From CBDVBD01 sp965372135 (GTDB taxonomy: Bacteria > Electryoneota > RPQS01 > CBDVBD01), in the NCBI GenBank assembly GCA_965372135.1, contig CBDVBD010000191.1, positions 1 to 5,259 on the forward strand: DNA of 5,259 nucleotides. Direction: 5' to 3'. Position numbers and translations under genes: made by a program. The notes under the pieces were generated by a model that had not been told where the DNA came from, searched no databases, and worked only from the letters and a program-made list of their open reading frames with translations. Below are positions 1 through 5,259 of the stretch, piece by piece (within the stretch, counting starts at the first letter, position 1; every line of letters starts with the position of its first letter).

Positions 1-36
1 AAGTATAGAAAGCTGGGGAAATCTGTGGCGTGGAGC

Positions 37-65
37 ATATACACCAATATTTGATTGATGTATAT
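37..65. repeat. AT-rich inverted repeat downstream of the regulator gene
   Basis: The arms ATATACA (37-43) and TGTATAT (59-65) are perfect 7-bp reverse complements around a 15-base spacer. The repeat lies in the 126-base non-coding left edge, beyond the stop codon of the minus-strand regulator. It has no GC-rich stem and no adjacent T-run, so it is a poor intrinsic terminator. It could be an operator for a gene outside the window or a chance feature of AT-rich DNA. The rest of 1-126 shows no gene, only another weak 5-bp hairpin (TTGGT/ACCAA, 97-114). Confidence 0.3.
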
Positions 66-126
66 TATATTGTTAATTAATGATTTATAAATGGAATTGG
101 TTTATTTCGACCAAGTTGTGGGTATA

Positions 127-1545
127 TCAACCAACACTCTCCAGGATTTCGGAGTATTTCTGTAACCGATAACGCAGGGTTTCACGGCTGATTTTCAAAA
201 AGCGGGCAGCGCTGCTCACGTTTCCGCCGCAGCGTTTCAGGGCGTATCTGATCAGATGTTGTTCGACTTCTTCCAAGCCGATACCTTCTTCAGGGATAAC
301 CAAGTGATCTGGTTCGGACTGGTCATTCTGCGTTTGTGGTGATGTGCTTAATGCCGGTGCTGTGTCTTTAGCCAAGCTATTTAACAGGTGGAGGTCTTCC
401 GGCTTCACCCAATCGATACTTTCGATCAGTACCGCACGTTCGATAGCATTTCGTAATTCGCGGACATTTCCGGGCCAGTGGTAGCTTAAGAGCAAACGTT
501 CGCAATCGGGGGTTAAGCCGCGGATATTCTTTTTGTATTCCCGGTTAAAGTAGTTAATGTAATGCCGTGTAAGCTGCAGGATGTCCACTCCGCGATCCCG
601 TAAGGGAGGTATATGTATTGAAAGTACATTCAAGCGATAATATAGGTCCTTCCGGAACATGCCTTTAGCAATCAGGTCCTCCAATTCGGCATTGGTGGCA
701 GTGATGATTCTCAGGTTTACCGAAACATTTTGAATGCTTCCGATGCGGCGGAATTTGCGCTCCTCGATGGCTTTTAAGATTTTAACCTGCAGATTTGGTG
801 TCATCTCGCCGATTTCGTCCAAGAAAAAGGTCCCCCCTTCCGCGATTTCCAATAAGCCCTTTTTACGGCTTTTAGCGTCGGTGAAAGCGCCTTTTTCGTA
901 GCCAAACAATTCCGCTTCTAACAACGATTCCGGCATGGCGGAACAGTTGATTTCCACAAATGGCATGTCGCGCTGATCGCTGTGATAATGGATGGCGTGG
1001 GCAATTAATTCCTTTCCGGTCCCGCTTTCACCGGTGATTAGTATTGTGGATGCGGGGATCCGCGCTACTGCTTCCACGGTGCGGGATACTTCCCGCATGG
1101 CAGGACAATCGCCGATGATGCGACCCAACCCAAATTTCTGCTGTTTTTCGTTGGAATAGTAGGATAAATGGGATTCGCGGCGTACCGTCTCCAAGGCTTT
1201 TTCCACTAAAATCCGCAGTTTTTCGTAATTCACCGGTTTGCCCAAATAATCGAACGCACCGGCTTTCATGGACTCTACAGCCTGTTCCGGGGATGCGTTT
1301 TTGGAAATAATCAACACCGGATGGGAGGGATTGTTTTCTAGAAACCGATTCAAGATTTCGATACCTTGTTCCCCGGACAGGTTATATTCGATGATCGACA
1401 GATCGGGACGGTAGCTGGAAAATGTGTTTTCGGCGTCTGCCTCCGAATCCCCACAAATCACTTCAAAACTTAAGCCGGTCAGGAATGTTTCCAATTCTTG
1501 ACGAACCGAGGACTCCGAATCGAGCAGTAATATTGTTTCAGCCAT
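127..1545 (-). CDS. NtrC-family sigma-54-dependent response regulator with atypical receiver (Glu at phosphosite, GAFTDA loop)
   Basis: A 472-residue protein with the full NtrC layout: receiver (about 4-118), AAA+ sigma-54 activator domain (about 140-375) and C-terminal Fis-type helix-turn-helix (about 424-467). It should activate sigma-54 RNA polymerase from upstream sites, using ATP hydrolysis. Visible motifs are Walker A GESGTGKE (172-179), Walker B FLDE (D243, E244), sensor I TATN (282-285), arginine-finger candidates R298 and R304, and WPGNVREL (357-364). The receiver is unusual. E53 stands where the phosphoacceptor Asp should be, and the acidic pocket reads D9-S10-E11 instead of a DD pair, while S81 and K103 are kept. 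The sigma-54 loop is GAFTDA (219-224) rather than GAFTGA, a variant also found in other activators. The ATG has a strong ribosome site, GAGGTGA (1556-1562), 10 bases upstream. Asp-to-Glu at this site can mimic phosphorylation in NtrC, so phosphorylation-independent activity is plausible but inferred. No conventional kinase gene lies beside it in the window, and its targets are unknown. Confidence 0.95.
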   Translation of the reverse strand: MAETILLLDSESSVRQELETFLTGLSFEVICGDSEADAENTFSSYRPDLSIIEYNLSGEQGIEILNRFLENNPSHPVLIISKNASPEQAVESMKAGAFDYLGKPVNYEKLRILVEKALETVRRESHLSYYSNEKQQKFGLGRIIGDCPAMREVSRTVEAVARIPASTILITGESGTGKELIAHAIHYHSDQRDMPFVEINCSAMPESLLEAELFGYEKGAFTDAKSRKKGLLEIAEGGTFFLDEIGEMTPNLQVKILKAIEERKFRRIGSIQNVSVNLRIITATNAELEDLIAKGMFRKDLYYRLNVLSIHIPPLRDRGVDILQLTRHYINYFNREYKKNIRGLTPDCERLLLSYHWPGNVRELRNAIERAVLIESIDWVKPEDLHLLNSLAKDTAPALSTSPQTQNDQSEPDHLVIPEEGIGLEEVEQHLIRYALKRCGGNVSSAARFLKISRETLRYRLQKYSEILESVG

Positions 1546-1590
1546 TGGGCGTACTTCACCTCATATTTTAATGATAACAGATTCTATTAG

Positions 1591-1619
1591 ATTATCGGCT
1601 TTTTAGGGATAAATGTTTA
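1591..1619 (-). promoter_or_regulatory. Candidate sigma-70-type promoter of the regulator gene
   Basis: Read on the minus strand, TAAACA (1614-1619, 4 of 6 matches to TTGACA) is followed after 17 bases by GATAAT (1591-1596, 5 of 6 matches to TATAAT). Transcription would start near 1584 and give a leader of about 40 bases that ends in the GAGGTGA ribosome site. The -35 lacks the TTG that normally matters most, so support is moderate. A promoter in this gap is expected, because a candidate terminator separates the regulator from the gene upstream. Confidence 0.4.
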
Positions 1620-1641
1620 CAGGATAACAAGCGGTGATACA

Positions 1642-1670
1642 GAAAACCACCTCATTGTAAGGTGGTCTTC
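1642..1670 (-). terminator. Candidate intrinsic terminator after the phosphoesterase gene
   Basis: The arms ACCACCT (1646-1652) and AGGTGGT (1660-1666) form a perfect 7-bp stem with a 7-base loop. Outer GAA/TTC pairs (1642-1644 with 1668-1670) can extend it past one mismatch. On the minus strand the stem is followed by a short TTT run and then C, while the plus-strand side has no T-run. This fits termination of transcripts from the metallophosphoesterase gene, whose stop codon is about 30 bases upstream. The T-tract is short, so efficiency is uncertain. Confidence 0.5.
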
Positions 1671-1696
1671 ATATAGTGTTTTCTTGTCGAAAACTG

Positions 1697-2815
1697 TTAT
1701 CTTATTGGGTATTCCCAAGTATCGAAAATTTCCCCGTCATGACGGATGGCACTGCCGGTAAGAATGGTATCGTGGAATGTCATCAGGATGAAATGGTGTA
1801 CACTTTCGACAACGATCGTTTCCGGCAGTGGTTCTTTTGGTTTGTATAAATGCGCACCACCCCCGGCGGCTGTGAGGAATGGGATGCCCTGGTATTCGGC
1901 GCGTTCGTACATGTGGTTGTGACCGTTGAATACGATATCCACAGGATTGGTAATGATTATGGGTAACCAATTGTTAACTCCGAACTCCCACGGCTTGTAG
2001 TTACCCGAAGTAAATAGGGGATGGTGGAACAATACGATAGTGAAGGTGCCGGGTGGTTCTGGCTTCGATAGTATATCGGATAACCAGGGAGTCTGAAGAT
2101 CGGGTATTTCTTCTTCTATTTCTTCTTTAATGTCTGAATCCAGGGCGATTAAGCGCATAGGACCCCAGGTCCATTGGTACCAACGTTCATTTCCCGGCAA
2201 GTGGAAGAAATCGTAGTAATACTGACTATGGTCTTCATGATTTCCCAGACAGGGCAGCATCACCCGTCGCGCCAACAACGGATCCGAAAATCGGCGGAAT
2301 TCCTGCCAATCCGACAACGATTCACCGTGCTGTACTAGATCACCGGTATTCAACACCAGATCAGGATCGTGCTTTAATATCTGCTCGACAATCTCATAAT
2401 GTACCGGGCTTTCATTCCTGGTGTCACCGTATATTGCCAGTACCAAGTCCCTGCCGGGTTCACCCGGTAATCGAGCTAAGTAGGGACCGAGTTCTAAGCG
2501 GCGGTTATCATCATCCTCGAGGTTTATGCGATAGGTAAATTGACCTTTAAGGTCATCCGGCAGAGGTAGCTCTAATCCTTGGTTTGCTTCAGCTGCTCCC
2601 CGAATAGCGGGATATCCTATTACGGATAATTCCACGGATAAGGGAACCAGGCTGTGGATTCGTACAAAGGCGTGATCGTCAATCATGCCCAACGCCGGTC
2701 CCCAGATTATTAGGGAATCGGGAAGTTCCTCGGCGGCGAGACTTGGTAAAATAATCCATGATACTGCCAGTACAAGAAGTAATCCTCTGATGATTTTCTG
2801 AAGAATCGGGGTCAT
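1697..2815 (-). CDS. Exported purple-acid-phosphatase-like metallophosphoesterase
   Basis: A 372-residue calcineurin-like metallophosphoesterase that should hydrolyse phosphoesters with a two-metal centre; the substrate cannot be told from sequence. The N-terminus is a Sec signal peptide: basic start, hydrophobic run of about residues 11-26, and a cleavage site near SLAA (25-28). No lipobox is present, so a soluble periplasmic or secreted protein is expected. Residues of about 35-115 look like a beta-rich N-terminal domain of the kind found before purple acid phosphatase domains. Metal-ligand motifs appear in order: GD (130-131, followed by TR), TGD (157-159), GNHE (191-194), FHH (263-265) and GHNH (298-301), then MYER as in purple acid phosphatases. 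The Tyr of the family GDxxY motif is replaced (Q162), so a redox-type 'purple' iron centre is doubtful. An acidic stretch at 226-239 looks like an insertion. Its ribosome site AAGGA overlaps the stop of the upstream DUF2461 gene, 9 bases away, so the two are probably co-transcribed and coupled. Confidence 0.93.
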   Translation of the reverse strand: MTPILQKIIRGLLLVLAVSWIILPSLAAEELPDSLIIWGPALGMIDDHAFVRIHSLVPLSVELSVIGYPAIRGAAEANQGLELPLPDDLKGQFTYRINLEDDDNRRLELGPYLARLPGEPGRDLVLAIYGDTRNESPVHYEIVEQILKHDPDLVLNTGDLVQHGESLSDWQEFRRFSDPLLARRVMLPCLGNHEDHSQYYYDFFHLPGNERWYQWTWGPMRLIALDSDIKEEIEEEIPDLQTPWLSDILSKPEPPGTFTIVLFHHPLFTSGNYKPWEFGVNNWLPIIITNPVDIVFNGHNHMYERAEYQGIPFLTAAGGGAHLYKPKEPLPETIVVESVHHFILMTFHDTILTGSAIRHDGEIFDTWEYPIR

Positions 2816-2819
2816 TTCA

Positions 2820-2824
2820 TTCCT
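2820..2824 (-). promoter_or_regulatory. Ribosome binding site of the phosphoesterase, abutting the upstream stop codon
   Basis: On the minus strand AGGAA, with the A of the preceding TAA extending it to AAGGA, lies immediately after the DUF2461 stop codon (2825-2827) and 4-5 bases before the ATG at 2815. The arrangement fits translational coupling between the two genes. An out-of-frame ATG at 2818-2820 sits between the ribosome site and the chosen start. It is rejected as a start because only the ATG at 2815 opens the signal-peptide frame. Confidence 0.65.
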
Positions 2825-3511
2825 TTATTTAGTTGTGGCGAAAGCTTGGATGACAAACAGGTACAACGGCGCCAGGATTTCGTAGGCACTTACGATGGTT
2901 TCTGCAATGTTGGGGGAATATGTTGTGGTCAGGTCTTTAAATCCATGTCCTAAATAGAACGATTTGCGTTCCGTGTAGTTACGGACGTTTTCCGGCAAGT
3001 CGGGTGTGACAGGTCGCTTATACAGGTTCCCCGACACTTGGAATTTAGACGTTAAATCCTGGTTATTGATTATCTGTTGAAATTGTACTGAGTGACTGCG
3101 CACTCGGTTCCTGAACTGATCCATGGTGGAGCGATTAGCTTCCCAATATCCCATGCCGTAACCCCATTCGTCCGGGGAGATATAGAAGTAGAATACCGGG
3201 TATTGAGCTTCCTTGTGTCCGGGCTCTTTAAAGCTGATCCACATGTGGTCCCGCAGAGGTGATTTGTCCTTGGAAAAGCGGGTGTCACGAAAGATACGGC
3301 TGATGGTTTTGCCGATTTGGGGGCGTACATCCAATGCGGGATTGATATGCAGTATGGTGGGCGCCAGTTGGGTAACCAATGCTCTTAAAGGATTTAGGAC
3401 GTAGGTTTCGTACACCGGGCGGTTTTGTTCGAACCAGGTCTTGTTGTTATTGGATCGGATATCGTTGAGAAATGCAAACGTTTCCGGGGCAAATCCTTGA
3501 AATTCAGACAT
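2825..3511 (-). CDS. DUF2461 family protein (TIGR02453-like)
   Basis: A 228-residue cytoplasmic protein with the hallmarks of the DUF2461 family, a widespread bacterial family of unknown biochemical function. Visible signatures, numbered from the ATG at 3511, are the N-terminal FLNDI...NNNKTWFEQNR block (14-31) and the highly conserved SRIFRDTRFSKDKSPLRDH block (71-89). An aromatic-rich stretch around YPVFYFYISP follows the second block. Length is typical for the family and nothing appears truncated. No signal peptide or membrane helix is seen. A TTG start six bases earlier (3515-3517) is also possible. The ATG is preferred because AGGAG at 3522-3526 sits 10 bases from it and only 4 from the TTG. 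It is the first gene of a tight pair with the exported phosphoesterase. That pairing gives no clear functional clue, because one product is cytoplasmic and the other exported. No clear promoter was found upstream on this strand. Confidence 0.92.
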   Translation of the reverse strand: MSEFQGFAPETFAFLNDIRSNNNKTWFEQNRPVYETYVLNPLRALVTQLAPTILHINPALDVRPQIGKTISRIFRDTRFSKDKSPLRDHMWISFKEPGHKEAQYPVFYFYISPDEWGYGMGYWEANRSTMDQFRNRVRSHSVQFQQIINNQDLTSKFQVSGNLYKRPVTPDLPENVRNYTERKSFYLGHGFKDLTTTYSPNIAETIVSAYEILAPLYLFVIQAFATTK

Positions 3512-3521
3512 ATGCAATTTT

Positions 3522-3526
3522 CTCCT
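3522..3526 (-). promoter_or_regulatory. Ribosome binding site that decides the DUF2461 start
   Basis: AGGAG on the minus strand is 10 bases upstream of ATG (3509-3511) and only 4 bases upstream of an in-frame TTG (3515-3517). The spacing and the codon type both favour the ATG. The two choices differ by two residues only. Confidence 0.6.
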
Positions 3527-3579
3527 GTTTCACACGTAGGGTTAACATACTCTATCGCGATGCAAGCGGCGGGAAATTG

Positions 3580-3618
3580 AAAAAAAACCTTGAATAAAAG
3601 CGGTTAGGTTAGTATATT
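3580..3618 (+). promoter_or_regulatory. Sigma-70-type promoter with UP-like A-tract for the kinase-like/lipoprotein genes
   Basis: TTGAAT (3590-3595, 4 of 6) and TATATT (3613-3618, 5 of 6) are separated by an ideal 17-base spacer. Eight consecutive A residues (3580-3587) lie directly upstream of the -35, where a proximal UP element would sit. Transcription would start near 3625 and leave a leader of about 60 bases before the ATG at 3685. This is the best promoter in the window and points to housekeeping sigma control, not sigma-54: no GG-N10-GC element was seen here. Confidence 0.65.
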
Positions 3619-3643
3619 ATAAACTTTAGAAATTCAGTTTATA
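3618..3643. repeat. Perfect inverted repeat over the predicted start site; candidate operator
   Basis: TATAAACT (3618-3625) and AGTTTATA (3636-3643) are perfect 8-bp reverse complements with a 10-base spacer. The half-site centres are 18 bases apart. The left arm begins at the last base of the predicted -10 and covers the expected transcription start, a classic position for a repressor site. It could alternatively form a weak AU-rich hairpin at the very start of the transcript. No regulator for it is identified. Confidence 0.5.
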
Positions 3644-3684
3644 TTTTCGGTTGATGAATCGGTGAAAAGAAGTTCGGATCAAGT

Positions 3685-4446
3685 ATGACGGAATTCGAGG
3701 AACGATTAAGCCGAGTATTGGAACAGGCGATTTACGGGGATTTCATCTTAGGAATTATCCATAATCTGAGTACGCCGTTGTCCGGGATATTGGGTGGTGC
3801 GCAATTGTTAGAGATGCGGCTTAAGAATTGGGTAACTCTTATCCAGGATGTGGCATCCGACCAGCCGGAAGTCCAGGAAAAAATCCAGACAGACCACCAG
3901 AAAAACATCGGCAACGTGGAATTAATCATCCGAAATGCCAAGAATTTATCGGAATTGATCGCCAATATGGTTCAGACCCACAACAAGGGTGTAATCGAAG
4001 AACAAGAAGTCGTGAATTTGCCGGAATTTCTACGGCAAGTGTTCAAATTTTTAGAGAGCAACATTGTGTTCAAACACCAGGTAAAAAAGTACTACGATGT
4101 GCCTGAGAAGGTACCGCCATTACGAATAATTTACAATCATGTGGCGCAATTGGTGATCGAGTGGGTGCGCCGTTGTTTGCCTGCAATGGAAGCGCAGAAG
4201 ACTTCTAATTTATATGTGACTATCGATGCTACCGATGAATTTACCGCAATGACAATATCATTGAGTGTTCCGTTTGAAGAAACGGATCCGCTTAACGATT
4301 TTCCCCGGGAACTGATTCCATTCGAACGGGGACTCAGGCTGCCATTATCCTTATATATTCAACGAGTTGAAAAGATGGGGCATCAGGTGCAGGTGACGAA
4401 TAGTGACGGTAAGGCGACCCTAAAGATAACCTTTCAACATATTTGA
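3685..4446 (+). CDS. Histidine-kinase-like protein with conserved His but degenerate ATPase domain
   Basis: A 253-residue soluble protein with no membrane helix and no recognisable sensor domain. Residues of about 18-45 match the dimerisation/phosphoacceptor helix of NtrB/AtoS-type histidine kinases, with H26 in HNLSTPLSGILGGAQLL (26-42). Residues of about 145-253 align in order with a HATPase domain, but its nucleotide-binding motifs are gone. The N-box position reads QLVIEWVRRCLPAM (155-168), with E159 and R163 where the Asn residues belong. No DxGxG (G1) is present near 191-200, and the G2 region reads GLRLPLS (216-222) instead of GxGLGLS. The following YIQRVEKMG helix and GKATLKITF end still resemble the kinase fold. 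Autophosphorylation is therefore unlikely. A phosphotransferase of the Spo0B/ChpT kind, which also combines such a His with a degenerate ATPase fold, or a scaffold/pseudokinase, is more plausible. The ribosome site is weak (GGAT, 3676-3679). A lipoprotein gene follows after 25 bases, probably in the same operon. Confidence 0.85.
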   Translation: MTEFEERLSRVLEQAIYGDFILGIIHNLSTPLSGILGGAQLLEMRLKNWVTLIQDVASDQPEVQEKIQTDHQKNIGNVELIIRNAKNLSELIANMVQTHNKGVIEEQEVVNLPEFLRQVFKFLESNIVFKHQVKKYYDVPEKVPPLRIIYNHVAQLVIEWVRRCLPAMEAQKTSNLYVTIDATDEFTAMTISLSVPFEETDPLNDFPRELIPFERGLRLPLSLYIQRVEKMGHQVQVTNSDGKATLKITFQHI

Positions 4447-4471
4447 TCCATTCTCAACAACACAAGTTGAC

Positions 4472-5259
4472 ATGATCGGATTTTCCCAAAAACCATCTCG
4501 GGCAGCAATTTCGCTGCCTTTTCTATTGTTTACAATTCTATGCTACCTCACCGGATGTATCCAACACCGGTATATCACAACGATTCGACCGGATGGGTCA
4601 GTGTCGCACACCTATGAAGCTATCGGGGATAGTGCCGATCTTTACGATGATTGTATCACGCTTCCATCCGGATTTTGGTGGCGCATCGAAACCGAGGTGG
4701 ATTACGATTCAATCGGGGATCCTATATACACCTATCGCGGGATTTTGAATCTGAGTTCGGTACGGAATATTCCGGTCAGCTATGCACCGGAAACCGTCCA
4801 TCTTCCGGAAATTTTCCTTCGACACCCGATCGATTATTTCAGACTTGATGCCGGAATTGCAGTTGTGTTTCTGTACCGGCAGACTTTCATAAACCGCGGG
4901 AAAGAATCCAAGTACGGCAACATTCGGAATCATCTCAGCCCGGAAGGTCGAGCGTTTCTTGACAGTGCATCCTCTGACAGTCTTTCCGAGGAGGAACGAT
5001 CGCTTTTAGAAACTGAGTATCTGTCTGGGATGGTCGATTGGACTCGGTCAATGATGATTCAACGATGCCTGGCGGTTCTCACTAAGGCGCTTGAAATGCA
5101 TCCCGAAGTCACGTTTTCGGCGGAACAGTTATCCAACGCCATGGCTATTGCCGAGGATTACATTAGTCAGTGGTCACCATACGATGATGGGGAAAGCCTT
5201 CTTTCTGGGGAAATCGAACTCTGGGATAGCATTGGAAAACCAGCAATGAATCAGATGGT
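4472..5259 (+). CDS. Putative lipoprotein of unknown function, 3' end outside the window
   Basis: An open frame of 262 codons runs without a stop to the right edge, so the C-terminus is missing. The start has basic residues (K7, R10), a hydrophobic run (about 11-26) and a lipobox LTGC (26-29). Signal peptidase II should therefore cleave before C29, giving a lipid-anchored envelope protein. The mature part begins with a beta-like stretch containing DGSVSHTYEA (41-50), then an aromatic-rich region (FWW at 68-70, YDSIGDPIYTY at 78-88). After about residue 150 it becomes helical and acidic. I recognise no family or catalytic motif. The gene begins 25 bases after the kinase-like gene with no evident promoter or terminator between them, so co-transcription is likely. 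No Shine-Dalgarno sequence precedes the ATG: the upstream bases are CA-rich and contain only a 5-bp inverted repeat (TCAAC/GTTGA, 4454-4470). The start is supported by the signal peptide instead. Confidence 0.8.
   Translation, partial: MIGFSQKPSRAAISLPFLLFTILCYLTGCIQHRYITTIRPDGSVSHTYEAIGDSADLYDDCITLPSGFWWRIETEVDYDSIGDPIYTYRGILNLSSVRNIPVSYAPETVHLPEIFLRHPIDYFRLDAGIAVVFLYRQTFINRGKESKYGNIRNHLSPEGRAFLDSASSDSLSEEERSLLETEYLSGMVDWTRSMMIQRCLAVLTKALEMHPEVTFSAEQLSNAMAIAEDYISQWSPYDDGESLLSGEIELWDSIGKPAMNQM

Larger units (their letters stand above)
1573..1701. repeat. Three copies of the 7-mer GATAACA in the regulator/phosphoesterase gap
   Basis: GATAACA occurs on the plus strand at 1573-1579 and 1623-1629, exactly 50 bases apart, and inverted as TGTTATC at 1695-1701. 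The first two flank the candidate promoter of the regulator, one just past its expected start site and one just upstream of its -35. The third overlaps the stop codon of the phosphoesterase gene. They could be operator half-sites for a DNA-binding protein, perhaps autoregulation, but a 7-mer in AT-rich DNA can recur by chance. Confidence 0.3.

Noticed and set aside
97..114. TTGGT/ACCAA hairpin just past the regulator stop codon as a terminator
   Set aside because: The stem is only 5 bp with an 8-base loop and no T-run on the minus strand, so it is too weak to call.
1678..1694. GTTTTC/GAAAAC hairpin beside the phosphoesterase stop codon
   Set aside because: It is a 6-bp AT-rich stem with no T-tract on the minus strand; the GC-rich hairpin at 1642-1670 is the better terminator candidate.
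1737..1970. 77-codon minus-strand open frame inside the phosphoesterase gene
   Set aside because: It lies in another frame of a gene with clear metal-binding motifs; its product is rich in His, Arg and Pro, has no domain signal and has no ribosome site of note.
3070..3404. Overlapping open frames on both strands inside the DUF2461 gene (3070-3330 minus, 3213-3404 plus)
   Set aside because: Both are alternative-frame readings of a well-conserved gene and show no recognisable protein features.
3512..3684. Sigma-54 promoter or regulator target site in the divergent intergenic region
   Set aside because: TTGCA appears on the minus strand near 3560, but no GG lies the required 10 bases upstream; no GG-N10-GC element was found on either strand here.
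3732..4106. Open frames in other readings of the kinase-like gene (3732-3965 minus, 3828-4106 plus)
   Set aside because: The kinase-like frame has an alignable His motif and a kinase-fold outline; the alternatives have none.
3685..4446. The kinase-like gene as a decayed pseudogene
   Set aside because: The frame is intact over 253 codons, has a good promoter and a preserved His motif, and still follows the fold outline to its C-terminus, which suits a functional non-ATP-binding protein better.
4651..4933. Open frames at 4651-4848 plus and 4709-4933 minus
   Set aside because: They lie inside the long lipoprotein frame, which has a signal peptide and lipobox and stays open for 262 codons.

Overview
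The window looks like a chromosomal stretch from a diderm (Gram-negative-type) bacterium. It encodes a sigma-54 enhancer-binding protein, a phosphoesterase with a Sec signal peptide, and a predicted lipoprotein with a lipobox. Base composition appears moderate, a little under 50% GC by eye. Nothing fixes the phylum. The mix would suit an FCB-type or uncultured lineage, but that is a weak guess. There are five protein genes and no RNA genes, CRISPR arrays or transposases.

Left part, minus strand. Bases 1-126 are AT-rich and non-coding. Next comes an NtrC-type regulator (127-1545) whose receiver has Glu (E53) at the phosphoacceptor Asp position and whose sigma-54 contact loop reads GAFTDA. The 151-base gap that follows holds a candidate promoter for the regulator, flanked by repeated GATAACA words, and a candidate terminator for the genes to its right. 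Those genes form a tight minus-strand pair: a DUF2461 protein (2825-3511), then 9 bases later an exported purple-acid-phosphatase-like metallophosphoesterase (1697-2815).

Right part, plus strand. From the divergent intergenic region (3512-3684), a good sigma-70-like promoter with an A-tract upstream of the -35 drives the plus strand. A perfect 8-bp inverted repeat overlaps its predicted start site. The first gene (3685-4446) is a small soluble histidine-kinase-like protein. It keeps the phosphoacceptor His motif (H26) but has lost the N, G1 and G2 boxes of the ATPase domain. Its architecture resembles phosphotransferases of the Spo0B/ChpT kind or a pseudokinase. A second gene, 25 bases downstream, encodes an unrecognised lipoprotein that runs off the right edge.

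The most interesting point is that both two-component-type proteins are degenerate at the residues for classical phosphotransfer: the kinase at ATP binding, the regulator at the phosphoacceptor. Whether they act together is not shown here. They are about 2.1 kb apart, on opposite strands, with two unrelated-looking genes between them.
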